Shown: in pieces, positions 38,472 to 53,100 of the stretch | Layout: the number at the start of each line of letters is the position of its first letter | How positions within the stretch are numbered: the stretch's first letter is position 1 | From: Leptospira sanjuanensis | GTDB taxonomy: Bacteria; Spirochaetota; Leptospiria; Leptospirales; Leptospiraceae | Assembly (NCBI RefSeq): GCF_022267375.1 | Contig: NZ_JAIZBH010000001.1 | Coordinates: 620,001-684,000, forward strand | DNA length: 64,000 nucleotides | Direction: 5' to 3' | The notes under the pieces: generated by a model | Database searches by the model: none | The model's input: only the letters and a program-made list of their open reading frames with translations | What the model was told of the DNA's origin: nothing | Made by a program: the position numbers and the translations under genes

Positions 38472-38717
38472 ACGTCGATTCTCGAATCGATACCGAATCC
38501 GATCCGCGGATCTTTGCTCAAAGAAAGATTCTGCGGACGGAAATTCGCGGTCCGTCCTGGATCTCTTTCAAAAAACTTCGTCCCTATTCCATTCTTAATT
38601 TATATAAAAAACTCCAAGTTTAAAAAATAACGAACGGTGTCCGTTTTCATAATGTACCGAATTATAATATAAAAAACGAGTTGAGTCCTTCTTTTACGCG
38701 GAGAAAATTTGCGTATC

Positions 38718-39731
38718 ATGAAAGCCAAAGATTTAGCGAAAACACTCGGCGTAGAACTTAAGGGTAACGGAGAACTGGACGTAATCGGAATCGGTGATAT
38801 TGAAAATCATTCCGACGTTCGACCGGATCGAATCTATTACTTTGAAGCGAAGAAGTATCTGACTTCCAACCCCAAGGCGAAACAAGTTCAACTGGCGCTC
38901 ACCACACCGGCGTTAGCCGAAGAATTTCCTTCCGCATTGATCGTTCCTGAAGCTCAGGCAAGATTGAAATTCATCGAAATGCTTTCTCTGTTCGAAAGAA
39001 AACCGAAATTCTCCGCTTCGATTTCGGATAAGGCGAGCATTCATAAATCCGCAAAGATAGGAAAGAACGTTACGATCATGGACTTTGCCGTGATCCAGGA
39101 GAACGTCGAGATCGGAGACAATTGTCAGATTTATCCGAACGTAGTGATCGAAAGCGGAGCGAAGATCGGGGAAGGAACGGTTCTTAAATCCGGCGTCGTG
39201 GTTTGTTACGATTGTGTTCTCGGAAAATACGACCTCATTCATTCGAACACGGTGATCGGCGCGGACGGTTTCGGCTTTTATGATAAGGGCGGAGTGCGTT
39301 ACAAAGTTCCTCAGATCGGAAACTCTGTGATCGGCGATCACGTCGAAATGGGCGCCTGCTGCACCGTGGATCGCGCCACGATCGAAACGACGACTGTGGG
39401 AAATTATACGAAGTTCGACGATCACGTTCATATCGCTCACAACTGCAGAGTCGGTAACTACGTTTATATCGCGGGAGGAACGGTTCTTGCCGGTTCCGTG
39501 ACTTTGGAAGATGGAGTCATCATGGGCGGTCAAGCCGCGGTTGCAGAAGGAATCACGATGAAGAAAGGTTCGATTTTGATGGGAATGTCCGGTCTTACGG
39601 AAGACAGCGCCGAAAAAGTCGCTTACTTCGGAATTCCGGCAAAGCCCGCGTTGGAGATGCATCGAATTCATTCTTCCATGGCGAAACTTCCGGAACTTGT
39701 CCGCGAACATAGGAACCGAACGAAGAATTAA
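38718..39731 (+). CDS. lpxD: UDP-3-O-acylglucosamine N-acyltransferase
   Basis: LpxD adds the second acyl chain in lipid A synthesis. An N-terminal uridine-binding domain (to about residue 95, with YYFEAKKYL) is followed by a left-handed beta-helix of hexapeptide repeats (IHKSAKIGKNVTI, VEIGDNCQIYPNVVIESGAKIGEG). The catalytic His is in KFDDHVHIAHNCRVG. The C-terminal helix is HRIHSSMAKLPELVREH. The ATG at 38718 gives 337 residues. An in-frame TTG at 38709 is better spaced from GGAGA at 38700 and may be the true start. It stands as a single gene here. Leptospira genomes can carry more than one lpxD-like gene, so another copy may exist elsewhere. Confidence 0.93.
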   Translation: MKAKDLAKTLGVELKGNGELDVIGIGDIENHSDVRPDRIYYFEAKKYLTSNPKAKQVQLALTTPALAEEFPSALIVPEAQARLKFIEMLSLFERKPKFSASISDKASIHKSAKIGKNVTIMDFAVIQENVEIGDNCQIYPNVVIESGAKIGEGTVLKSGVVVCYDCVLGKYDLIHSNTVIGADGFGFYDKGGVRYKVPQIGNSVIGDHVEMGACCTVDRATIETTTVGNYTKFDDHVHIAHNCRVGNYVYIAGGTVLAGSVTLEDGVIMGGQAAVAEGITMKKGSILMGMSGLTEDSAEKVAYFGIPAKPALEMHRIHSSMAKLPELVREHRNRTKN

Positions 39732-39815
39732 ATACGGCCCGATCGTCGGATTTGCAAGTTAGGATTGAATCTGCCTTTCCGTTCTTGAGATTGGTAAAAG
39801 AGGTTTATTCCTTTT

Positions 39816-40724
39816 ATGCCAACGAACGCTAGCGCAAAATTCTACGTCCTTCTCGTGATCGCCATGATTTCCTGGGGCTTTGCCTGGCCTTCGGCAAAAC
39901 TCATCGTCGGTGATCAGCAACCGAACGTAATCATCTTCTGGAGATTTTTAGCGACGGCGATTTCGATTCTTCCCGTCGTGTTGTGGAGAAAGGAATCTTT
40001 TCGGCTTCCGAATAAAAAAGTTTGGATCCAGGTCGCGATCGGCGGAATTCTTTATACGATCTACAATCAATTTTTTCTGTTGGGTTTAAAGAACGGGCTC
40101 GCGGGTGCGGGCGGCGTTCTCGTTACGACGATGAACCCGATCTTTACGTACGTTCTCGTTCATCTGTTTCAGAAGAAGTTGCCTTCCGCTCGGGAAGGAA
40201 TCGGACTTTTTCTCGGTCTCGTGGGCGGTTGTATTCTGCTTCGATTGTGGGAATTGGATTTGAATTCTCTCTTTCAATCCGGAAATATTTTCTTTCTTTT
40301 TTGCGCGTTCAGTTGGGCGATCCTAAGTATGAACAGTCACAGCACGGGGCAAACGATTTCTCCTCTTGTTTATAGCTTTTACGTTTTTGCGATCGGAACG
40401 GTTTTGGATTTGTTTTTGGCTTTTCCTTACGGAGTGGAGAAGGCTTTGGAAAGCGGACCGGTTTTTTGGTTTCATATCCTGTATCTTTCAGTGATCTCGA
40501 CGACGTTCGGAACGACCGTGTATTTTTTCGCTTCGACCAAACTCGGTTCTCGAGTTGCGAGTTCGTTCATCTTTCTGGTTCCCGTCACGGCCTTGTTCGG
40601 AAGTTGGATCTTTTTAAACGAGATTCCGAGTTTTACGACGACGATCGGCGGAACGTTCGCGGTGCTTGCGGTCTTTATGCTGAACCGCAATCAAAACGGA
40701 GAATCGAAAAAGCCGGATCGGTAA
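39816..40724 (+). CDS. EamA/DMT family transporter
   Basis: A 302-residue membrane protein with ten hydrophobic segments in two EamA repeats. The first begins MISWGFAWPSAKLIVGD, with the helix pair LAGAGGVLVTTMNPIFTYVL; the second begins FSWAILSMNSHSTG and contains ASSFIFLVPVTALFGSWIFL, the usual proline-containing helix. It probably exports or exchanges a small metabolite; members of this superfamily move amino acids, nucleotide precursors or sugars, and the substrate cannot be told from sequence. It is a single-gene unit. Confidence 0.9.
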   Translation: MPTNASAKFYVLLVIAMISWGFAWPSAKLIVGDQQPNVIIFWRFLATAISILPVVLWRKESFRLPNKKVWIQVAIGGILYTIYNQFFLLGLKNGLAGAGGVLVTTMNPIFTYVLVHLFQKKLPSAREGIGLFLGLVGGCILLRLWELDLNSLFQSGNIFFLFCAFSWAILSMNSHSTGQTISPLVYSFYVFAIGTVLDLFLAFPYGVEKALESGPVFWFHILYLSVISTTFGTTVYFFASTKLGSRVASSFIFLVPVTALFGSWIFLNEIPSFTTTIGGTFAVLAVFMLNRNQNGESKKPDR

Positions 40725-40922
40725 CGGCTTCGTTCCGGTGGAAACGAGATCGTATCGGTTTGCGGACCGGATTTCCTTTTTATGAGAAAACGTTTCCGTT
40801 TCGGATCGGAACCGTTGTATTTTTGCTATATTAGAATATTCTAAAACACTCTGTGTTGCGCGGGAATTCCCGAACGCTTGCGGCGTTTTACGGAAAATGA
40901 TCCGGTCGTTTCGGCCGCACGA

Positions 40923-41144
40923 TTATCCCCAACGGCTTTTGTAGTAATGTTTTCCGGAAGGAGCGATTTCAAAACCTTCCGGATGTTCCACCACAAAGCT
41001 GGAATCTTTCAGGTCTTCGAGAAACGGTCTGAGTTGATGCGCGGACTTGGCGGTGTTGATTTCCAAATCCTCCATCGTCGTCATTCTTCCCGATTGAGAA
41101 GCCTGATAGATATCCTGAAAAATCTGAACGGTTAAGGAATTCAT
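40923..41144 (-). CDS. small winged-helix-like protein, 73 aa
   Basis: From the ATG at 41144; a GTG at 41228 would give 101 residues. The sequence is soluble and helical: LTVQIFQDIYQASQSGRMTT, then DLEINTAKSAHQLRPFLEDLKDSSFV, then the beta-wing-like FEIAPSGKHYYKSRW. The order helix-helix-recognition helix-wing is reminiscent of a winged-helix DNA-binding domain, but the match is to a fold pattern, not a named family. Single gene, function unknown. Confidence 0.55.
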   Translation of the reverse strand: MNSLTVQIFQDIYQASQSGRMTTMEDLEINTAKSAHQLRPFLEDLKDSSFVVEHPEGFEIAPSGKHYYKSRWG

Positions 41145-41310
41145 AACGATTGCGGATCCTTCCTGAATCTCGAAGTTCTCCGCGTTTTTTGTCAAAGAAT
41201 TTTTGTCGAGGTGACGCGAAACAGGCACTTCTGAACGATTCTTGAAAAATTACGACTCACCTTTCGTATTCGTTTTTTTAAATATTCCGTCCGATCCCTT
41301 GAGAAAAAGA

Positions 41311-41961
41311 ATGGAAAAACGTTCTTTTATAGAGGATAATCACCAGACCATGCGCAAAAAGAATCATATGCCTGAAACAAGAAATCCCGTCGAACTTGTG
41401 GAGTTCCTCTCGAAAGAAATGGAGAATCCTTCTTTTGACGAATGGCTTTCGGAACTCGCCGATAAGGCGATCGAAAACGACAAATTCGTTTGGAGTTTTC
41501 TGTATCAAGTGATGCGTGACGCGGATTCGGGCAGACTTTCCTGGGGATATCACAAAAGACTTCTTTCGGGAGCCGTTCAGATTCTTTCCAGAGTGGGCGA
41601 CAGCCGTGCGTATCGCGCCATCATCAATTACGTAAAATCCTTGGATCGTCAGATTCCGATCGGCGCGCTCGAGCTCATTACCGATCTTCTTCCTTCTTTT
41701 GCCGAAGTGGACGCGGATGAAATTTTGAAAATCGCCGCGCATCAGGATTCTTTGAAATCCGCGTTCGGAGTTTTGGCTCTTTTTCAGCTGATCGTTCAAG
41801 GAAAAATTCCGGAAGAGAAAGTCGAAGAAACGAAAATCTTTCTCAAGAGTTATAAGAACTATGTCTATTATTTGGATTCCGTCATCGAGCAGGCGCTGGA
41901 TTATCTCGAAGCGGAAGAAGAACCGGATATGCTTTCCTTTTTTAACGAAATCGCCGTTTAA
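41311..41961 (+). CDS. conserved hypothetical helical protein, 216 aa
   Basis: Open from a TTG at 41242. The ATG at 41311 (GAGAAAAAG upstream) is preferred, with ATGs at 41350 and 41368 as alternatives. The protein is soluble and all-helical, with acidic helices resembling HEAT/TPR-like pairs (RDADSGRLSWGYHKRLLSGAVQIL, DRQIPIGALELITDLLPSFAEV). The C-terminal tail is very acidic (YLEAEEEPDML). No family is recognised; it is not linked to a neighbour with clear function. Confidence 0.65.
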   Translation: MEKRSFIEDNHQTMRKKNHMPETRNPVELVEFLSKEMENPSFDEWLSELADKAIENDKFVWSFLYQVMRDADSGRLSWGYHKRLLSGAVQILSRVGDSRAYRAIINYVKSLDRQIPIGALELITDLLPSFAEVDADEILKIAAHQDSLKSAFGVLALFQLIVQGKIPEEKVEETKIFLKSYKNYVYYLDSVIEQALDYLEAEEEPDMLSFFNEIAV

Positions 41962-42139
41962 ACGAACGTTTTACGGCGATTCAACTTCGTATTAGCAAGA
42001 AACAACTTTTTTCCGAATTGTTTCTTCCTCCCTGTCTTCTTTTCCTTCCCGAAGGTTAGAATTCTTAAAAAAGAATTCGACCTTTGCGCGGTCTTGTTCA
42101 AAATTTCAAAAAATTATTTCACTCCATTCGAGGTTTGCA

Positions 42140-42757
42140 ATGAATCTTGTTTTTAAGGGAATTCAGTTTATCGGGAGATTTTCGATTATTCATAGGATCG
42201 TAGGAGTCGCCGCGTGCGGTTTCGTTGTATTCGGTTTTGCCGTACCGGATATGAGGTTTCACTCCGCGAAAAAAAACAAAACAGAATTTACGTTTTCCGA
42301 ATTCGTTTCCACTCCCGCGGACCAAATTCCGAGATACATCAAGATCAAGGACGGAGTGGTTCCAGCAAACAACTACGTCATTTCCACTAAAAAGAACAGA
42401 CTGCAGCACATCACGTATCCGGTCGCGACCGTCGATCAATCCGGTTCCAAAAAAGTGAAGGTGATCGTCAAGGACAGCGACGTGACTCAGGAAGAGCTGG
42501 ACAACGGAACGTATTTTTCTTCGCCTACGTTTGCGATCGAAGGAAGATTCAACGATACTTCATTGGATAGCGAATCCGAAAAAATTTATAAGGACATGGG
42601 TTATACTCTCGACGATCGTCTCTACGTTATCGAACGAGGCAGCGAACCTCTGGGATTTTTTCCGGCTCTTGCAATCGCGGTCTTTTTCGCTCTTTTGGGA
42701 TTTTTTATCGCCGGTTCTTTTATTCCTGAATCTCTTTGGAGAAAATACTTTCCGTAA
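42140..42757 (+). CDS. membrane-anchored hypothetical protein, 205 aa
   Basis: Two transmembrane segments enclose a soluble domain: an N-terminal helix at residues 19-37 (IIHRIVGVAACGFVVFGFA) and a C-terminal helix (ALAIAVFFALLGFFIAGSFI). The domain between, probably periplasmic, is beta-rich (PRYIKIKDGVVPANNYVI, KKVKVIVKDSDVTQEEL), a pattern seen in small bacterial membrane proteins with an E3-ligase-like or OB-like domain, but I cannot name a family. The ATG at 42140 follows GAGG at a distance. Single gene. Confidence 0.65.
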   Translation: MNLVFKGIQFIGRFSIIHRIVGVAACGFVVFGFAVPDMRFHSAKKNKTEFTFSEFVSTPADQIPRYIKIKDGVVPANNYVISTKKNRLQHITYPVATVDQSGSKKVKVIVKDSDVTQEELDNGTYFSSPTFAIEGRFNDTSLDSESEKIYKDMGYTLDDRLYVIERGSEPLGFFPALAIAVFFALLGFFIAGSFIPESLWRKYFP

Positions 42758-42890
42758 AATTTCCGGCGACTCGAAAGATCGACAAAGTCTTGTAAATTCC
42801 TTTGAACGAACGGGAGAATTTCGATTTCCGAAAAACGATTGAAACGTGGACGCATGGAGATTTAAACTATTGGAAAGAAGGTTCTAATCC

Positions 42891-43439
42891 ATGCAGTCAA
42901 AACTTTTCATTCTGTTTTTCGTTTTCGGAATTCTTTTCCCGATCGCGGGCACGTTCGCAAAAGGAAGCTTTTACGATTTCAAAGTAAAAGACATTAAAGG
43001 AAACGACGTTTCTCTTTCCAAATACAAAGGTAAGGTCGTAATGGTGGTTAACGTGGCTTCCAAGTGCGGTTACACGTATCAATACGACAACCTCGAAAAA
43101 GTATATGAGAAATACAAGGATCAAGGTTTTGTCGTGGTCGGTTTTCCGGCCAACAATTTCGGAAGTCAGGAACCGGGATCGAACCAAGAGATCGAAACGT
43201 TTTGCAGAATTCAAAAAGGCGCCAGCTTTGACATGATGTCCAAAATTTCCGTAAAAGGAAAAGACCAACATCCTTTGTATTTATATCTCATCGAAAATTC
43301 TCCGACTCCGGGAGAAGTGGAATGGAACTTTGAAAAGATTCTTATCTCCAAAGACGGAAAGATCGAAGCTCGATACCGATCCGCGGTGGAGCCGGACAGT
43401 TCCGTCGTGACTCAAAAGATCGAATCCTTGTTGAAGTGA
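42891..43439 (+). CDS. glutathione peroxidase family protein, exported
   Basis: A 182-residue thiol peroxidase with an N-terminal signal peptide ([19 protein letters not shown]), so probably periplasmic. The catalytic Cys is residue 59 in [13 protein letters not shown] (Cys rather than selenocysteine). The other family blocks, [15 protein letters not shown] and [15 protein letters not shown] (catalytic Trp), are present. Bacterial members of this type usually take electrons from thioredoxin. The ATGA-like spacing to the next gene is short (12 bp), so it may be cotranscribed with the ChaN-like gene. Confidence 0.92.
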   Translation: MQSKLFILFFVFGILFPIAGTFAKGSFYDFKVKDIKGNDVSLSKYKGKVVMVVNVASKCGYTYQYDNLEKVYEKYKDQGFVVVGFPANNFGSQEPGSNQEIETFCRIQKGASFDMMSKISVKGKDQHPLYLYLIENSPTPGEVEWNFEKILISKDGKIEARYRSAVEPDSSVVTQKIESLLK

Positions 43440-43451
43440 CGGAAAACCTTT

Positions 43452-44543
<1,092 letters not shown>

Positions 44544-44584
44544 GTGCTTGTCCGGATTTGGAAAATCCTCCGACAATTAAGAGG

Positions 44585-47432
<2,848 letters not shown>

Positions 47433-47443
<11 letters not shown>

Positions 47444-49025
47444 TCTATTTTCCTTTATTACGATATTCTTAACCGTTTCCATGGCCGTGTATCCGGTTTC
47501 GTACGAAGACGCGTATGCGATGGAAAAGGAAGATCCCCTTTTTTCGATACCTCTTTACGAAGAATTGCTCCGAACTTCGCAGAAGGCGGACATTCGAAAA
47601 ACCGCATCTTCCCGTTTGTTTTTTCTCTATGAGAAATACCGCAAATACATACCCGCGATTCTCATCATGAGCCGCTCGGGAAAAATCACGGATAAAAAGG
47701 GGAGATATCCTTCCATCGTTTCGGAGCTTGCCGGCGGATTGAACGTAAGTCCTTCCGCGCTCGTATCGGTGATTTCCGCGTGCAGTAGGCCGATCCCGAA
47801 TCCCGATCCGTTCTTTCAAGAAACGTCGCCAACGTCTCCTTCTTCATACAAAGAAGATTCGGAAGATCCGAACCCCTCGTCGGTTTCTTCCGAAGCCGCT
47901 TCTTCTCCGGCGCAAACGCAGGAGATGCCGTTTTTGTTTCGGATTCTTTCCAGAAAGGAAAACGCTCCTCTCTATAAGGCGTGTTATGCGGTTAAAATCA
48001 AAACGGGGGATTTCGACGGTTGGGAAAAGATTCACGCCTTCGGCGAGATGAAGAACGTTCTTACTCCCGAAACTTCCCTCGCATTGAGAATCAGTTATAC
48101 GCTTCACTCGGGAAAAGGAAGCGCCTATAAACGGATTTATTCGGGCGGAAGACTAAAATCGTTAAGCGAAGAGGGCAAGTCCGATCTTTTGTATCTCTAC
48201 GGAAAGTTTTTACGGAACCTGGGAAAATACGATTCTTCCGCGCGGTATTTTTGGATGAGCGGTTCCTATGCGAACAAGGAACGAAGCAGAATCGAAACCG
48301 CCAAAACTCTTTTGGTTTCCGGAAGAAAACAGGAAGCGTGTTCGTATCTTCAGAAAGGTTTTGTTCCCGGCGACGAATCCGAAGAACTTTTGTCCCGCGT
48401 TTGCCTGAAAAATTTCGAGAGCAATCATCCGAGTCAGGATTTTTTAAAGGCCGTCCGAATTTTAAACAACGATACGCCCGATCCTGTCTTTGATTATTTT
48501 TTAGGAAGAAGCGGCGGGAATAAAACGGAAGAATCCGATCCCGACGACGGAAACGAATCCGGCACAGCATACGGAAAGATCCTGGATGAAAAATTATTCT
48601 CCGGTGAAAAAAATCCGACCCCGTTTTGGGATTACCGTAAAAAGGAAGGAACTCTTTCCTTATCGTCGACTCCTCAGTTTCTCTGTAAGACCGGCCGCTC
48701 CGTTCTATTTAAGAAAAATCTAATACAACCTCAGAACTGCGTTCCTTATACGTCGCTTTCCGCGGACGCGATTCTTTCCACGCCGTTGTTCACCGCGGAT
48801 CAGGAAGAATGGAGTTTGCTACTTTCCAATTCCGCATACAATCCGGTGTCGGGCCGCGCTGTGTTTACGTCGGACGGAACCGAAGAATCGATTCAAGTTT
48901 CCGGTTTGATCTATCGCCGATCTTTGAATCGTTTTTTTCTGGAAGGTCATTCCGCAGATGGGAAATACAAACTATACTCGATCGACTGGAAAAATATGCA
49001 GACCAGCGTCGCGGAAGGAAACTGA
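47433..49025 (+). CDS. TPR-like exported protein, 530 aa
   Basis: The N-terminal hydrophobic segment ([19 protein letters not shown]) is a probable signal peptide. It is followed by helical pairs reminiscent of TPR/Sel1 repeats ([64 protein letters not shown]) interrupted by a Ser-rich linker (~residues 125-165). The last ~130 residues form a beta-rich domain. No named family. The ATG overlaps the end of the PBP gene by 11 bp, so it may help organise or regulate that synthase in the periplasm; this is inferred from operon structure only. Confidence 0.7.
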
Positions 49026-49608
49026 AGAATTCTCCGTTTCGAGTGGGTTTTTAAATACTCTTTCGAATCATTCTGGGCGCGCCCCTTCGGGTCAGGCTAC
49101 TCCAGGCTCCGCTTCGCTCCGGTCGTATTTCGCGATCCACCGAGTCTGGATACCGGAACGAAGTTCCGAAATACGACCAAGCCTTGCGTATCCTTCGCGC
49201 AGAACCGGACCGAATCGGTCGATGTTTTTTTGTTTCCTTCGAGAATGTAGGAACTCCAACGATTTTGGGTTCCACTGAAGGTTCTCCGTCCGGGATCGGC
49301 CGTTCTTCCCGGATTTTGTATGAGATCCTACAGTTTCGGTTGCACTGTCGAATTTTTGATTTGTATGAGATCCTACAATTTCGAAGGCTCGATGTTGTTT
49401 TATGTCTTTTAAAAAGGGTGAGTTCCCGCGGTTTAGGATCGCACCGCCGTATTTTGATTTTGTGGTAGATTTTACTTTGTCAAAGTCCGACCAAGTTTTC
49501 TATCTTTCCAAATGTAAGAGTTCCCACAGTTTGGAAGTTCGTCGGACTTTCTGTTTTTTTAAATGTAAGAGTTCCCACAGTTTTCATTTTGCGATATAAT
49601 TCCTTCGC
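49026..49608. other. repeat-rich intergenic region
   Basis: About 580 bp without a convincing gene. It holds the hairpin at 49121-49178 and several copies of short dispersed repeats: GTAGGAACTCC (~49247), TATGAGATCCTACA (~49319 and ~49368), GTGAGTTCCCGCGG (~49419) and TGTAAGAGTTCCCACAG (~49514 and ~49563). Confidence 0.65.
49121..49178. repeat. 12-bp inverted repeat with 34-bp loop
   Basis: GGTCGTATTTCG and its exact complement flank a loop that contains a smaller GGAACGAAGTTCC palindrome. It could fold as a long hairpin. It lies after the TPR-like gene but has no T-tract. Confidence 0.6.
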
Positions 49609-49854
49609 ATGGAAGAATTCAGAATCGTTAAGTTGAAGCATATCAAGAACGTTCATATCTTTTTTAAAAGCTTGGATCATTCGTTTTGTAACCATACCCA
49701 TCTGCAGGATCATTTGATCGAACGAATGAGAACCGCGGATTCTCCGATCGGGACGATGGAAGCGGTGATCGAGTTTATGAGAGAAGGCGATGATATCTGC
49801 GGGCCGTGTCTAAGCGCGTTGCATTCGGATAAGCGGGAAGGTGTGATCGGTTGA
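49609..49854 (+). CDS. small hypothetical protein, 81 aa
   Basis: An ATG at 49609 without a clear ribosome site. The sequence is compact and plausible as a protein: EEFRIVKLKHIKNVHIFFKS, a His/Cys cluster (FCNHTHLQDH), then a helix and a second Cys pair (DDICGPCLSALHSD). The His/Cys content suggests metal binding. It is not recognised, and it might be a remnant at the edge of the accessory region. Confidence 0.45.
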   Translation: MEEFRIVKLKHIKNVHIFFKSLDHSFCNHTHLQDHLIERMRTADSPIGTMEAVIEFMREGDDICGPCLSALHSDKREGVIG

Positions 49855-50175
49855 TTGTGGTCTTTTCGGTAAGCACAATGTTTTTCAGATCGTAGATGTA
49901 CTTTGGCACGTTTTTCGTGTTTCCGCTCCTTGTGATTATTGCTACAGAAAAGTTTTTTTAACGGCGTTTCCGTAGGGGAAGGCTGTTCTTTTGCCCTCAT
50001 CATTTTATAATCCGATACTTATTTTTAATTCCTTATTAGTGATTTAATATTGACTTAAATATCACAATTTGGAATTCTTCGTCACGAATCGATTGTGATC
50101 CATGATAAAAAAGCTTACCTTTTAGTCAGGAATTCCACTGGCTTCGATTCAAAACTTTTTTCGAGAGTTTGCAAT

Positions 50176-53100
50176 ATGTTTTTGAAACGCCGTTTTCGCT
50201 GGATTTTACCGTTAGCTGTCCTGTTCTCCTTTTTCCCGCTCAGTCCTCAGCCCGTAGTAGTTCCGAATTTGAATACTCCCGTATTCAATACGAACAGCAT
50301 GAATCAGACGTTTACGGTTGCGGACGGTATGCGGACGATCGGCAACTGGGACGCGTTCGTGTTTCAGAACGTGAGTATTTTGCAGACACAGTGGGAAGCG
50401 CAGGTTCAAGCTCAGATCACGATGATGGTGAACTCGATCACGACGAGCGATCATTTCGCTTCGGTTCAGGAGTATCAAAGTTACGTTTATAATTCTCTGC
50501 AAGGACAGGCCTCGGAACAACTTTTGACATGGCAGAGCGCCGTAGAAGCGGAGATTTTACAGGAGAGGAGCGAATATCTTTCGTCCTTGTATGGAGCGAA
50601 TTCGAGTGCGGTTGCTAGTTCGACGGCTTCGTTTCAAAGCCAATGGGATTCGTTTGTTTCCGGTAACGGTTTGAATCTGAACTTAGGCGGTGCTCTGAGT
50701 CAGGCTGTTTTGAACAGCGGCCAACAGACGTTGGAAGGTTTGCAGAGTCAGTGGTGGAACGATTTTCACAATAATCTGCAGAACGGTTTGCAGACATATC
50801 AGCAAGCGCTTCAGGGTTTGACCGACAAATATCAGAACTTAATTTCTCAGATCAACGCTACGGAGATGCAGTATCAGGCGCATCTTGCCCAGATTCAACA
50901 GAGTCAAGCGGGCGTTAAGAGCCAGATTCTTTCGAGTTTGGAAGGGTATCAGAACTTTTTAAACAGCAACGGTCTTTTTTGGAACACGATTACCGTGTTG
51001 TATGACAACAATTCGAACAGTTATGTGCAGGCGAGTTGTCCGAGCGGTCACGTGTGTGTGACGTATCAATACGATCCTACGAATTCCCAGTTTTACGCGG
51101 CCGGTTCTTGTCCGGTAGGTCATACTTGTGCGAACATTCTCTACGACAACAATACGAGCAGTTATCTTCAGAACACGGTTTGTCCTTCGACCTGCAACGG
51201 ATCGGAGATGGAGAACTTGACGGTTCGCACTAGTTTGAATGCGGACGGTCGTGCGTTTCAGAACGTGATCAACAAGGTGGCGAATGCGATGCAGGAAGGG
51301 TATGTGATGCCCGCGATCTTCGACTATACTTCCGGAACGATGCTTAGCTACAACAACAACTGTTTGAACGGCAGTACTTGCGTGAAGGGTTTGTATGACG
51401 CGACTTCGGGTTCTTTTGTGGCATCGAACACGTGTTCTGCGGGACATACCTGTTACAGCGCTGTTGTGGACAACACGGTTCCGGCTTCCGCCACCGGTTC
51501 CTATTTTGCGAGCAGTTGTCCGGTGGGGGATACGCGTTGCGTTAGCTGCGCTTCCGGTCATACCTGTCAGGTTCAGGAAATGGAAGCAGGCTTTTTGTAC
51601 GCTTCGAGTCTTTTGAGCAACTTTCTGCACAACGAACTTCTTTCGACGCAGAACGCGCTTCAAAATGCGGTCGCCGTTCAGAACGGGGGAACATACAATT
51701 TTCAATACGGGCAGTCTCAAGGTGCGTACAATAACGACGGTATTTGGAGTTACGGGGATCCTATTTTTTCGCATACACCGTTTAACCACTTTTCGGCGAC
51801 TTCCGGAGGTCCGGCTTCCGTTTCCATTGCGGAGATTTTGAACACTGCGTTTACGGAAGGGGAAGGCGGGCTTGCCAAAAAGATCATGGCTTATATTCGC
51901 CAAGAGATCACTCAGTCGGACCTCGCGAACTGGATCATGGACGCGTATGAGAGCGGTTTAACCGGAAGCGGGTCTCCTCTTTCGGGTTTGCTGGGGGCGC
52001 TGGGACCGGGCAGAACGATTACCGGGTTTAGTCAGATCGATCTGCGTGCGTTTCAGAACGAAGACGGTTTTACGCCGTTTTTCAATGCCACTCCCTACTG
52101 CGGGAGTCCGCTCGGATGTGCTTCCGGAGACATATTCAATTGGACACCCGGGATTTATTTAGCGAATCGGACCTACTCCGAAATGAGAGCACAAGGTTTG
52201 GCCGGAGTGAACGGGAGCTGGGGCCAGAATTTTTACGATTATTTTGCGCGAGAGTGGATGATTTGGGACGGAATTCCCTTTCTTGGAGACATCCAACATA
52301 CGCAGAACTATGCCTGGATCGAGTTGAACTTTCAAGTTACGAATAACAACGCGTATGCGAACGTAACCACGTATCAGGATTTGGTTCTTCAACTTCAGGC
52401 GTTCGAGTACGATTGGCAGACGAATGTGATGCCTTCGATCACGAACTGGACGGCGCAGGTTGCTTCTTACCAAGCTCAGTATGCGAACTGGCAGACTCAG
52501 ATGCAGACCGCATTGACGGATGCGCAGAACGCTTACAATTCCGGGGTGGCTGATCTTCAGGGTCAGCAGTCTTCCTGGCTTGCCCAAATGGGTCAGTTGC
52601 AGCAACAGGCAACGAGCGCCTTCAACGCGGCCGGGAACGCTCTTCAGAACGGTCAGGGGCAATCCAATTACATACAACTCACACAACAGGTGTTAGCCGG
52701 TTTGAACAAGGGACAAATGAAGTCGAACCTGGACGGGGACTTGACCGTCAACGACGGTTCCTTTAGAGACGCGTTCGGTAACATTTTGAACGGGCTTAAC
52801 CGCAACGCGGACAGGGGGATTCCTAATTTCGGACTGTTGGATACGATCGGTTCGGGAATGAACCGGATCACGACGGGGATTTCCAACCTTTCTTTATTGT
52901 CTTCCACGAACAACGCGACGATGGATACGATCTTGGGATATATGAAAGGTGTTGCGGAGAGTATGCGCAACGAGAAGCAGTTCACCCAGAACGGTTACGG
53001 GGATCTGGTAGAAGCTTCCGGCATCAAGACAAGAGAGGTTAAAAGTAAGGATAAGTATTCGGGAGAGACGATCACGACCACGTATGTTTTGAAGGATGAC

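Noticed and set aside
40831..40844. Palindrome TTAGAATATTCTAA as a regulator site
   Set aside because: A similar 12-mer occurs at 32894 inside a coding region; it is AT-rich and may arise by chance. No target logic is visible.
49514..49585. CRISPR-like array in the repeat-rich region
   Set aside because: Repeats are short, degenerate, unevenly spaced and in mixed forms, with no cas genes in the window.
49710..50003. Minus-strand ORF of 97 codons before the second giant gene
   Set aside because: It overlaps a more protein-like plus-strand frame, has no ribosome site and has a composition typical of non-coding translation.
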